Source of the DNA: Raskinella chloraquaticus (SeqCode)
GTDB lineage: Bacteria; Pseudomonadota; Alphaproteobacteria; Rhizobiales; UBA4765
Direction: 5' to 3'
DNA length: 49,431 bases
Assembly (NCBI GenBank): GCA_002365175.1
Contig: DEZK01000042.1
Location: 1 to 49,431, forward strand
Shown: positions 42,393 through 49,431 of the stretch, piece after piece
Numbering within the stretch: the stretch's first letter is position 1
How the letters are laid out: each line of letters begins with the position of its first letter
Notes under the pieces: generated by a model
What the model was told of the DNA's origin: nothing
The model's input: the letters and a program-made list of their open reading frames with translations, nothing else
Databases searched by the model: none
Program-made: the position numbers and the translations under genes

Positions 42393-42824
42393 TCAGTTGA
42401 CACGAGACCAGTTGACCGAACGGCAGATCAGCCCGCCGAGCACGCAGCCTTGCGTCGTCAGCTTTCCGTCATCAAGCGTCATATTGCCGGTATAGACCTT
42501 GCCGTCTTCCGGATTATAGGCCTTGCCGCTCCATTTATTACCACCATTGGGCTTCATGTCGTAAAAGACGCGTACCCCCACCAGCGGTCGGCTGCGCTGC
42601 GCTTCGTCCGGGTTGTTTTTATCCAGTCCCGGATCCTTCAGCCACACAATCGTTCCGCACAGCGCGGAGCCGCAAGCAGCAAACCGCACGCGCGAGGCGC
42701 CGTTTTCACGCAGCCATGTTCCGGTTGCATCCTGGGCCTGCGCCATATTGGCCGGGACAAGCGCCAGCCCGATGAGCGCCCAGGCACCCGCCATCGACAC
42801 GGCCCTCAGTAATTGTCGGATCAT
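42393..42824 (-). CDS. DUF2147 domain-containing secreted protein
   Basis: A 143-residue exported protein matching DUF2147. The signal peptide spans about residues 1-30 (ending AQAQDA). The mature part has the TGTWLRENGASRVRF start, two close cysteines (CGSALCG), a WSGKAYNPEDGKVY motif and LTTQGCVLGGLICRS with two more. It is likely a beta-barrel-like periplasmic protein with disulfides, of unknown function. The start ATG is at 42824. The small secreted protein gene lies downstream on the same strand. Confidence 0.9.
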   Translation of the reverse strand: MIRQLLRAVSMAGAWALIGLALVPANMAQAQDATGTWLRENGASRVRFAACGSALCGTIVWLKDPGLDKNNPDEAQRSRPLVGVRVFYDMKPNGGNKWSGKAYNPEDGKVYTGNMTLDDGKLTTQGCVLGGLICRSVNWSRVN

Positions 42825-43191
42825 CGCTTAATCTCCCTTACGAAGCCATTATTGGCTCTGGTGTTTGCAGGCAGGCTATCTCCACCTTGGGCATTTCGCC
42901 AAGAGGAATGATCGCAGCGCGTGCTGAAAGCTGTTGGCGTCGTGGTTGATGAATTCCGTCTGTGGCGAGCCGGAACGATAAGCGCTTTGCTAAAATTTGA
43001 CCGAAATCGTCTCAATTCGGCTTAGTTTCAGGCAATCTTCATGCTCTGCTCATGTTTCGCACATCTCCCGTTAAACCTGTCATTTTACGCGAATTTGACA
43101 GGTTCACGTCATTCTCTCTCCATCAGCGCACCGGTTCGCCGGGAGTTGGAAACAGGGACGTCAAAGCCCGAAAACGGGCATGAGGGACAAA
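42825..43191. other. Intergenic region with strong inverted repeats, upstream of the Sel1-type gene
   Basis: A 367-base gap with no convincing protein gene. It contains a perfect 9-bp inverted repeat AACCTGTCA/TGACAGGTT (43074-43082 and 43096-43104) and a GCCCG-AAAA-CGGGC hairpin at 43166-43179, just before the ribosome-binding site of the next gene. TTGACC at 42997-43002 may be a -35 element, but its -10 partner is poor. Confidence 0.55.
43166..43179 (+). promoter_or_regulatory. 5'-leader hairpin next to the ribosome-binding site of the Sel1-type gene
   Basis: GCCCG-AAAA-CGGGC, a perfect 5-bp stem with a tetraloop, ends two bases before the GAGGGA ribosome-binding sequence at about 43182-43187. 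A stem at this position can limit ribosome access or shield the leader from nucleases, so translation control is plausible. It is too small to be called a riboswitch. Confidence 0.45.
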
Positions 43192-43458
43192 ATGGCACGG
43201 CTTGCAAACAATGATATCGAGATGAACGCCCTTTCAGGAGCGATGGACGGCGAAGCGCTGTTCCGCCTCGGGCTTGTCTACGCCACGGGACGCGCGGTTG
43301 AGATCGACCGCATCAGCGCGCATAAATGGTTCAATCTGGCAATCGCCAAGGGCTATCGCGCCGCGACGAACTATCGTCAGGAAATCGCCGGCGAGATGAA
43401 GCAGGACGAAATCGCCGAAGCCCTGCGCCAGGCCCGCGCCTATCTCAGCATCCATTGA
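43192..43458 (+). CDS. Small Sel1-repeat-type protein
   Basis: An 88-residue protein with a single Sel1/TPR-like repeat: GEALFRLGLVYATGRAVEIDRISAHKW-type (split here: GEALFRLGLVYATGR, then AHKWFNLAIAKGYRAA) and a helical C-terminus. Sel1 repeats bind proteins; the specific role is unknown. The start at 43192 (MARLANND) is chosen over 43180 since GAGGGA lies directly upstream with good spacing. It is probably cytoplasmic. The gene is alone, 89 bases before the tRNA-Ser, with a structured leader. Confidence 0.78.
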   Translation: MARLANNDIEMNALSGAMDGEALFRLGLVYATGRAVEIDRISAHKWFNLAIAKGYRAATNYRQEIAGEMKQDEIAEALRQARAYLSIH

Positions 43459-43547
43459 CGCGGCGCGGGACAAGCCGCGCCCTGCAAAACATATGCGCGC
43501 CGGCCTGTCTTGCACTCGGTCGCGAAGCCGGGCATATCTCCGCCAAC

Positions 43548-43639
43548 GGAGACGTGGCCGAGCGGCTGAAGGCACTCGTTTGCTAAATGAGCATACCTTG
43601 AAAAGGGTATCATGGGTTCGAATCCCATCGTCTCCGCCA
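43548..43639 (+). tRNA. tRNA-Ser (GCU anticodon)
   Basis: A complete class II tRNA of 92 bases including an encoded CCA. The acceptor stem GGAGACG pairs with CGTCTCC, and the D-arm is GCCGAGCGGCTGAAGGC. The anticodon stem-loop CTCGT-TTGCTAA-ATGAG-like carries anticodon GCT (43582-43584). A long variable arm CATACC/GGGTAT follows, and the T-arm is ATGGG-TTCGAAT-CCCAT. It reads AGC and AGU codons. It marks the left border of the accessory region that follows, and tRNA-Ser genes are common integration sites. Confidence 0.97.
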
Positions 43640-44008
43640 TTACCTTCAAATGAAGCGTCTCCCAGCGCACGGTGCGGCATAAGAAAGCGCAACGTTCCAA
43701 AGGCTTTGCGAATTCGACCTCTGCACTGCGCTGCCCGCGAACTCCGGGCCGCATTCTCCGAATGGTCCGTTTCTCTCCCGACCTGTGGACTGAAGCCACC
43801 ACCATACGGACAGAAACCCTCGCCTCTTCATACGGTTGGACGATCAGGCCGGGGCGGAAGTTCGAGTTTTCTTTGGTTAACGAAACCTCAATCGCTCCCA
43901 AATAGGCTGTTGAATCGAAGCAGCAATTTCTTCTTCGAAGGCCGCAGGTTCGTTCTTTGTTCTGAATCGAACCTCGGATAGAATGAGGTTCAATAACGAG
44001 GCAGCCCC
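43640..44008. other. Non-coding stretch between tRNA-Ser and the accessory genes
   Basis: This 369-base stretch holds no convincing gene on either strand. The long minus-strand reading frame here runs through both the tRNA and the DUF5131 gene and is rejected. No integrase, IS element or direct repeat was seen. It must contain the promoter of the DUF5131-TcmP pair, and may contain a scar of the tRNA-linked insertion. Confidence 0.6.
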
Positions 44009-44767
44009 GTGGCGCAAACGTCGGAAATCGAATGGACTGACGCAACTTGGAACCCGGTGACGGGCTGCACCAAGATCGGTCCGGGCTGCGACAACTGCTA
44101 CGCTGAACGCTTTGCGGAACGTTGGCGTGGGGTTGCCGGGCACCCCTACGAACAAGGCTTCGACCTGACGCTCTGGCCAACACGGCTGATGCAACCCGCG
44201 CAGTGGAAAAAGCCGCGGATGATCTTCGTGAACTCGATGAGCGACCTGTTCCACAAGGACATCGACCGCACGTTTATCGACAAGGTGTTCGATGCCATGG
44301 AGCAGGCGAACTGGCATGTCTATCAGGTGCTGACCAAGCGCAGCTCGCTGATGCGCAATTATGTCCGGAAGCGATATGATGGTGGATCGGTCCCGCGCCA
44401 TATCTGGCTTGGCGTATCGGTTGAGGACGCAGCGCATACGAGCCGGATCGAGCATCTGAAGCAGATCAACTCGGATGCGCGCTTCATATCGTTCGAGCCA
44501 CTGCTCGGTCCTATCGGCGACGTCGATCTAAGCGGCGTCGCATGGGCCATCGTCGGCGGCGAGAGCGGGCCGCGGGCTCGCCCCATGGACGAAAGCTGGG
44601 CCAGACAGATCCGGGACATCTGCGACCGTGACGCGGTCGCCTTTTTCTTCAAGCAATGGGGTGGCGCCCGTCCGAAGTCGGGCGGACGGCTGCTCGATGG
44701 GGAGGAATGGAACGGCTTTCCGTGGCAGATCGTGCCTAAGCCAATCCTCGATCAGATTTCAGCGTGA
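44009..44767 (+). CDS. DUF5131 (phage Gp37/Gp68-like) three-cysteine-motif protein
   Basis: A 252-residue protein starting MAQTSEIEWTDATWNPVTGC. The three-cysteine motif is C20-x6-C27-x2-C30 (NPVTGCTKIGPGCDNCYAER), which recalls an iron-sulfur or radical-SAM-like cluster but with different spacing. Other blocks are MIFVNSMSDLFHKDI, WLGVSVED, RFISFEPLLGPIGDVDLSG and the GGESGPRARPMD motif. The family occurs in phages and bacterial islands and has no established biochemical role. GTG start at 44009 with GAGG upstream. The partner gene tcmP follows after 27 bases, and the pairing is a known association of these families. Confidence 0.93.
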   Translation: MAQTSEIEWTDATWNPVTGCTKIGPGCDNCYAERFAERWRGVAGHPYEQGFDLTLWPTRLMQPAQWKKPRMIFVNSMSDLFHKDIDRTFIDKVFDAMEQANWHVYQVLTKRSSLMRNYVRKRYDGGSVPRHIWLGVSVEDAAHTSRIEHLKQINSDARFISFEPLLGPIGDVDLSGVAWAIVGGESGPRARPMDESWARQIRDICDRDAVAFFFKQWGGARPKSGGRLLDGEEWNGFPWQIVPKPILDQISA

Positions 44768-44794
44768 GCTATTTCGCGTGGAGCGCCGTCAGCA

Positions 44795-45706
44795 TTGAAG
44801 AAGTCGCACGTTGAGAACACAGTTGGCCCTTGGGCCCGACAGAAGCTCGATGGCCTCGAAGCATATTTGCACGCATACACCGTCGCGCTGAAGAAGCAGC
44901 CCTTCGAACTGGTCTATATTGATGCGTTCGCCGGCGCCGGGCGCTCAAGAATCCGCGACGCCTGGGCGGGCGCTGACGATGAGGACCTCCATCTTCTGGA
45001 CGACGAGTTCATTCGATCCGAAGAGCAGTTCATCGAAGGCTCCCCGCACCGAGCCCTAGCTCTCGAACACCCCTTCACCCAATACCACTTCTTTGATGCG
45101 GACGCCGGGCGCGCGGCCCTTCTCGAGGGCTTGAGGGCCGAGTACCCGTCTCGAAAGATTAGCGTTCAGGTTGGTAACGCGAACGAATTGATCCAGAAGC
45201 TGGTCCCGCGGATAGCGGGTCGGAACACAAGGGGCGTTGCTTTCCTCGATCCTTATGGCCCCCACCTGGACTGGCGAACCGTCGCAGCCTTGGGGTCAAC
45301 CAAGAGGTTTGAGGTGATCATCAATTTCCCGCTTGGCATGGCCATCAACAGATTGATCACCCGGTCGGGCGACATACCGGATGGTTGGCGCGCGGGACTG
45401 AACGGCTGCTTTGGCAGTGCGGACTGGGAGAGCCTCGTCTATGCAGAGCGCACGGACCTCTTCGGGGATACGATCCGCCACAAGGTTGACGATGCAGCCA
45501 AGCGGCTTCTTGACCACTACGTCGGCCGCCTGAAGGCCTTGTTCGGCCACGCCGCCACACCGAGTGTCGTCAGGAACACGCGCGGTGTCCCGATCTACTA
45601 CATGCTGTGGGCAGGGCCGCATCCCCTCGGGCACAAGATCGCCGACTATGTTTTGGCGAAGGGTGAACGGATCACGCCGCCTAAGAAGCAGCCCGCTCGT
45701 CGGTAG
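44795..45706 (+). CDS. tcmP: Three-Cys-motif partner protein TcmP
   Basis: A 303-residue protein of the TcmP family, named for repeated neighbourhood with three-cysteine-motif proteins such as the DUF5131 gene just upstream. It shows a Rossmann-like pattern: VYIDAFAGAGR (residues 41-50, resembling motif I of SAM-dependent methyltransferases), then HFFDADAGRAALL and VAFLDPYGPHLDW (148-160, resembling a D-P-P-Y-type catalytic motif). The C-terminus is basic. I infer a methyltransferase-like activity, unproven. It uses a TTG start at 44795; upstream codons are interrupted by the previous gene's stop and offer no ATG. It is convergent with the restriction gene. Confidence 0.92.
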   Translation: MKKSHVENTVGPWARQKLDGLEAYLHAYTVALKKQPFELVYIDAFAGAGRSRIRDAWAGADDEDLHLLDDEFIRSEEQFIEGSPHRALALEHPFTQYHFFDADAGRAALLEGLRAEYPSRKISVQVGNANELIQKLVPRIAGRNTRGVAFLDPYGPHLDWRTVAALGSTKRFEVIINFPLGMAINRLITRSGDIPDGWRAGLNGCFGSADWESLVYAERTDLFGDTIRHKVDDAAKRLLDHYVGRLKALFGHAATPSVVRNTRGVPIYYMLWAGPHPLGHKIADYVLAKGERITPPKKQPARR

Positions 45707-45736
45707 CCTTCGACCAAGCGGTCAGCAATTCATCAT

Positions 45737-48544
45737 TCAAGGCGCAGGATGGCCCGAACCCGGCCTGTTCGCGTGCTTCAGCACGATGTCGATGACCTCG
45801 GCAGGCTTGAAAGCTACATCGCAAGCCCAAACGCCAAATCCTCCATGCCCATTCACGGCTTCCGTCCATTCTGACAGCGCCGCACGCTTCGCCCGGTTCT
45901 GAGGCGTGTCTTCGCCTTTGATTTCCAACGCCAGGTTCAGGCCGTTGTGCAGGCGAACGATAAAGTCCGGCAGGTAGCGTCGGCGAGAGCCCTGCCACAA
46001 ATAGCTGATGTGGAAGCCGAGATGGTCGTTCTTGGCGTAAGCAACCACCTCGGGGCGCGTCTCGAAGATGTTTGCGGCATGACCTTCCCACGACGAGTCC
46101 CCGACGACATGGCTGATATGGGATCTCTGCGTCAGGATGTTCGGCTTGGTGGTGTACCAAACCCGCATGTCCGCGGTCGAACCAATGGGGCGCTCCTCAT
46201 CGAACACCGGTTCCAGTTTCGTCGTGTTCTGCTCGGTGACGAAGCGCAGAAGGTGCGTCACCACCCCGTCAATGTTGAGGGCGATCAGGATCCGACGCCG
46301 CAAGGGATCGCTGTGGAACAGCGAAGGGATGTCGAGCTTGTTCGAGGCGAGGAACGCCTCGACCAGCCGGACGAGTTGAGCCAGCAGGTACTCGTCGGTG
46401 CCCTGGAAACTGCCGTGCAGTGCGGAGAACGCCTTGCGCGCCGCAACGAAGATCAGCCGCTGAAGGCGAAAGCCCTCGGGCAGCGCCGCGAGATCGATCT
46501 GGGTGACCTTGCTCATGTCGGTCGCGCCGCCCAGTGCCGGGGCCAGCTCCGCCGTGATGGCTGTCGCTGCAGGATCAAGCGTGAGCGTCTCGACCTTGGA
46601 CCAATCAACGGCGAGCACCGGCTTCACGACCTGCTCGATCCGCAGGATGTTCGGCCACCGCAGCTCCAGGGCAGCGCGTTCCGGCACGACATCGATCTGC
46701 GTCGAAGGCTTCGGCGGAGGTGGAGCTTCGCCACCTTCTGCAGGTTCGTAGATCGACAGCGGCACGCCGAAGACGTTCACGTATTCAGGCCGGAACAGCC
46801 CGTTCTCGTCTTTGTCGTACGTGACACGGCGCAGGCCGCGGCCAATCACCTGCTCGCACAAGAGCTGGGACGTGAAGGCACGAAGCCCCATGATGTGGGT
46901 GACGTTCTTGGCGTCCCAGCCTTCCGACAGCATCGCGACGGAGATGACGTTCTGCAGGTCCTGGCCAGCGCCGCCCCGCTTGCCGACATTGTCGACGATC
47001 TCGCGGAGCAGCTCTTCCTTCTTCAACTCCTTCAGACGCTCTTTTCGCGTGGCCGGGATGTTGGCCGCATCCACGATCGCCTTCAGACGCTCCTCATATC
47101 CCTTGTCGGATGCAGCCTGTTCGCCGATTTCGGCCTTCTCCAGAACCTTTGAATCCACCCGCAATGTCCGCTCAGGAGCGCGCAGCTCCGGCCAGTGGGC
47201 ATCGCCGGCATTGAAGTAGCGCTCAATGCGTGCTGCGGTTTCCGTCCGGTTGCAAACCGTCAGCATGACCGGCGGCGAATGATGACCGGCCCAATCCGCC
47301 AGCGCCTTACGCCAATCCGCGCCGAGCAGCGTGTAGGCATCCTGCACCAGCTTCGGCAGCGGCTCGTGCGGCTCGGCCTTGCGGTTCAGATCCTCGGAGA
47401 CCGAAGGGTCACGATAGATGTGGTAGAGCTTGGGTCGCAGCGTCCTGGCGTCGGGCAGCGCGTCATCGCGGACGACCACGCGGGGCGTCTTCACAAGGCC
47501 GCTCTCGATCGCGTCGTTCAATCCGAAGTCGGAAATGATCCAGTCGAACAGCGCCGTGTCCGTGCTGGCCTTGCCTGTCGGCGCGAATGGCGTCGCCGAG
47601 AGATCGAAGCAGCGCTGGATGCGACGGGTCTTGTGCAGCCGATCGAGCCCCTCGATCCATCGCGTCGCCTCGTCGAGGTCGATGCCTTGGTCTGCGGCGG
47701 CCTTCTTGCTGATCTTCAATTCGGCGGGCTTGCGATAGGCGTGGTGCGCTTCGTCATTGATGATGATGATGTCACGTTGGTTCGCCAGCTTCCCGAGAAC
47801 ACGGCGCGTGAAAGCCTCATCGGACTCGGCGCCCTTCTTGACGACCGAGCGCTTCGGTTGCGCCGCCGGCATCAGCGTATGCCAGTTCTCGATCAGAACC
47901 TCGGCCTGGTTCAGCTTCTGGCGAAAGGCCTCCGACGGGCAGAGATTGAACTGGTCGTAGTAGCTCCCCTCGCTCGGGATCAGAACCTGAAGCCGTCCCT
48001 TCACCGTCAGGCCCGGCGCGACGATGAACACCGCCCGACTGAAGTCCTTGCTGCGTTTCGGATAGGTCAGCGCGTTCAGGGTCTGCCACGTGATGATCAT
48101 CGCCATCACCGTGGTCTTGCCTGCTCCGGTCGCCATCTTGTTGCAGAGCCGTTCCCACGGACCGCCGTCGCCCGGAACCACGATGCCCTGCTTGAACTCC
48201 GGAGCGCCTTCGACCCACCAGATCAGCGTCTCGATCGCTTCGAGCTGGCAGAAGTAGAAGGGATATTCGCGCGCCGTCTCGTCATACCAATGCTCAAGAA
48301 GGCGTCGCGTAACGATGGTGACGCCCGGCCAGCCGGCATCGCGCCACGCATCGACGCGCGAGCGGATCGTGTTCACGTTATCGAGCATCTCGACGCGCCG
48401 CGTGTTGTTGCGGGCGTCGAAGACCTCGTAGCTCGCCGGCCTGCGTTCGGGCTTGACCTCGAGCACGCCGCCCTTGCCCTCGATCCAGTGCTGGTGCGGG
48501 GCGACAAAGGGCGAGTTGATGATGAGGGACTTCGGCTTCTCCAT
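45737..48544 (-). CDS. Type III-like restriction helicase/endonuclease (BPTD_3080-like)
   Basis: About 935 residues, the helicase-nuclease subunit of a restriction system. Superfamily 2 motifs are Walker A MATGAGKTT (137-145), IINDEAHHAY (DEAH at 264-267), SATPF near 316-320, SEGWDAKNVTH (540-550) and CEQVIGRGLRR (563-573). The C-terminus carries a PD-(D/E)xK nuclease: D860 (YLPDF), E874 and K876 (ALEIKG). The N-terminal IINSPFVAPHQHW and AWRDAGWPGVT blocks recall the BPTD_3080 family. ATG at 48544 is chosen because GGAG lies 8 bases upstream; a GTG at 48553 would overlap the methyltransferase stop (GTGA). Confidence 0.92.
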   Translation of the reverse strand: MEKPKSLIINSPFVAPHQHWIEGKGGVLEVKPERRPASYEVFDARNNTRRVEMLDNVNTIRSRVDAWRDAGWPGVTIVTRRLLEHWYDETAREYPFYFCQLEAIETLIWWVEGAPEFKQGIVVPGDGGPWERLCNKMATGAGKTTVMAMIITWQTLNALTYPKRSKDFSRAVFIVAPGLTVKGRLQVLIPSEGSYYDQFNLCPSEAFRQKLNQAEVLIENWHTLMPAAQPKRSVVKKGAESDEAFTRRVLGKLANQRDIIIINDEAHHAYRKPAELKISKKAAADQGIDLDEATRWIEGLDRLHKTRRIQRCFDLSATPFAPTGKASTDTALFDWIISDFGLNDAIESGLVKTPRVVVRDDALPDARTLRPKLYHIYRDPSVSEDLNRKAEPHEPLPKLVQDAYTLLGADWRKALADWAGHHSPPVMLTVCNRTETAARIERYFNAGDAHWPELRAPERTLRVDSKVLEKAEIGEQAASDKGYEERLKAIVDAANIPATRKERLKELKKEELLREIVDNVGKRGGAGQDLQNVISVAMLSEGWDAKNVTHIMGLRAFTSQLLCEQVIGRGLRRVTYDKDENGLFRPEYVNVFGVPLSIYEPAEGGEAPPPPKPSTQIDVVPERAALELRWPNILRIEQVVKPVLAVDWSKVETLTLDPAATAITAELAPALGGATDMSKVTQIDLAALPEGFRLQRLIFVAARKAFSALHGSFQGTDEYLLAQLVRLVEAFLASNKLDIPSLFHSDPLRRRILIALNIDGVVTHLLRFVTEQNTTKLEPVFDEERPIGSTADMRVWYTTKPNILTQRSHISHVVGDSSWEGHAANIFETRPEVVAYAKNDHLGFHISYLWQGSRRRYLPDFIVRLHNGLNLALEIKGEDTPQNRAKRAALSEWTEAVNGHGGFGVWACDVAFKPAEVIDIVLKHANRPGSGHPAP

Positions 48545-48549
48545 CCCCC

Positions 48550-49431
48550 TCACTCCAGGCCCATGATCTTCAGGCTTTCGATTCCTCGATCATCGACGAT
48601 CTTGACGGCGACGCGCCGGTTTTCGCCCGCCTTGAACGGCAGCGACACGGTGCCGTGGAACTGCTCCAGCAGGTCCTCGTCAAGCTCGGCCCGGATGGTC
48701 TTGCGCAGGCGGTTCCAGCCATCCTTGGCGCCCGCCATGGGGAAAAATACCTGATGCGGCATCATGCTGCGCCCGTCGTAGTCGGTGTCGAGCGACCACA
48801 TGGCGATGTTCTGCTTCCCACCGCTGCGCAATCCGCCCGTAACTGGATCGTCGGGGTTCCTCGGATCGAAATAGTCGAACCCGTTGACCTCGACACGCCA
48901 TTCGTCACCTTCGCGCCGCAGATCGACATCCGGCTGGCCCATGAGCCAGAAGCTCTGGTTCGATGACCGCGCCTTCTTAAGATCCTCGGTGAGGAGGTCG
49001 GTGTTCATCTGGGCCTTGAGCAGCGTGACGCCGGGCCAGTTCATCTCGTCGATGTCCTTGGCGGCCTCCGGATCGAAGGTGAAGGCGCAGAACACGACGA
49101 TCTTCGGGCGCGGAACCAGCGTCTGCGCTTCTTCGATGGCGCGCTCCACCTGCTTCTGTTCGAGCGCCGCATGTTCCGGGCCGAAGCTGACGACGGCGCG
49201 CTCGCCGGTTTCCAGCGAGCCGGACGCGTGGAGATGCTTGCAGCCGGGGATCGCCTCAAGCTCCGTGAACTTGAGCATGGCGCCGCCCTTGCCGCGGATG
49301 CCGGTCTTCAGAAGCTCGCCGCGCCAGAGCGCCTGCCGCGAGGTCTCTCCGGACCGCGCGACCGATGCATCGGCCTCAGCGGGCGGCGTCGACTCATCGA
49401 GGCTGAGCACGGTCGGCGCGGGCACGGCTTC
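48550..49431 (-). CDS. C-terminal part of a restriction-system DNA methyltransferase-like protein, cut by the window edge
   Basis: The visible 293 residues match the C-terminal region of the methyltransferase (Mod-type) subunit that accompanies BPTD_3080-like restriction enzymes, by memory of that family. Recognisable blocks are SFGPEHAALEQKQVE, the KIVVFCAFTFDPEAAKDID segment, MNWPGVTLLKAQMN, WSLDTDYDGRS and the end AVKIVDDRGIESLKIMG. The catalytic motifs (FxGxG and DPPY) are not in the window, since the gene continues past the right edge. The stop lies 5 bases before the restriction gene's ATG, or overlaps its GTG, so the pair is an operon. The methylated sequence is unknown. Confidence 0.75.
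   Translation of the reverse strand, partial: EAVPAPTVLSLDESTPPAEADASVARSGETSRQALWRGELLKTGIRGKGGAMLKFTELEAIPGCKHLHASGSLETGERAVVSFGPEHAALEQKQVERAIEEAQTLVPRPKIVVFCAFTFDPEAAKDIDEMNWPGVTLLKAQMNTDLLTEDLKKARSSNQSFWLMGQPDVDLRREGDEWRVEVNGFDYFDPRNPDDPVTGGLRSGGKQNIAMWSLDTDYDGRSMMPHQVFFPMAGAKDGWNRLRKTIRAELDEDLLEQFHGTVSLPFKAGENRRVAVKIVDDRGIESLKIMGLE

Noticed and set aside
43672..43905. Plus-strand frame of 77 residues after the tRNA
   Set aside because: No ribosome-binding site, no family resemblance and composition like random translation; treated as non-coding.
43440..44183. Minus-strand frame of 247 residues across the tRNA and the DUF5131 start
   Set aside because: A real gene would have to overlap a complete tRNA and the conserved three-cysteine motif of DUF5131; its translation resembles nothing.
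47195..48754. Plus-strand frame of 519 residues opposite the restriction gene
   Set aside because: The minus strand here encodes clear helicase motifs. The plus-strand translation has no domain and spans the junction of two real genes.
1..49431. CRISPR array, insertion sequence or complete prophage
   Set aside because: No regularly spaced direct repeats, transposase motifs or phage structural genes were seen. DUF5131 is phage-related by family only.

Overview
The window looks like the chromosome of an alphaproteobacterium, most likely of the order Hyphomicrobiales (Rhizobiales). The evidence is the divK-pleD cell-cycle pair next to a DUF3572 gene, an EipB/DUF1849 envelope protein, a DUF2336 protein, the block topA-dprA-plsY-pyrC-pyrB-ruvX, a HemB with aspartate-type metal ligands, and uniformly GC-rich coding DNA. 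Nothing in the sequence fixes the genus.

Layout. (1) 1-7982, all minus strand: HAD dehalogenase, Lrp/AsnC regulator, CoxG-like protein, metallophosphoesterase, M20 peptidase, amidase, hydantoinase and an old yellow enzyme that runs off the left edge. Several stop/start overlaps suggest one catabolic transcription unit for amide or cyclic-amide (hydantoin or pyrimidine-like) compounds. (2) 8137-8499, plus: a lone DUF427 gene. (3) 8496-15659, minus: a TAXI-type TRAP transporter, preceded by ridA-gdpD-permease-ilvA. The permease is LivH-like and carries a lipoprotein-like N-terminal extension. (4) 15806-21638: eipB, dinB, DUF3572, divK, pleD, DUF2336 and rpmG. (5) 21707-35196, mostly minus: MFS transporter, NUDIX, DUF983, rnr, topA, dprA, plsY, pyrC-like, pyrB, ruvX and a BenE-type transporter. 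A small plus-strand gene with its own promoter sits between topA and dprA. (6) 35242-43458: hemB; a valine-catabolism-like pair (acyl-CoA dehydrogenase and 3-hydroxyisobutyryl-CoA hydrolase) with a small membrane protein; kup; a GST-like gene; two small secreted proteins; and a Sel1-type protein. (7) 43548-49431: an intact tRNA-Ser(GCU), then an accessory region.

The accessory region is the most unusual part. Immediately after the tRNA and a 369-base non-coding stretch come two plus-strand genes, a three-cysteine DUF5131 (phage Gp37/Gp68-like) protein and its partner TcmP. Facing them are a Type III-like restriction helicase/nuclease and the C-terminal end of its putative methyltransferase partner, cut by the right edge. 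This has the look of a tRNA-anchored defence island, and the DUF5131-TcmP pair has no established function.

Elsewhere, four points stand out. The pyrB-linked dihydroorotase homologue has lost its metal-binding HxH motif and is probably structural. RidA sits in the same operon as threonine dehydratase, whose toxic enamine product RidA proteins remove. The LivH-like permease is an orphan with no other subunits of its transporter nearby. The 57-residue gene at 29096-29269 has a recognisable promoter and is easily missed. All functional statements rest on reading motifs by eye; no database search was possible.
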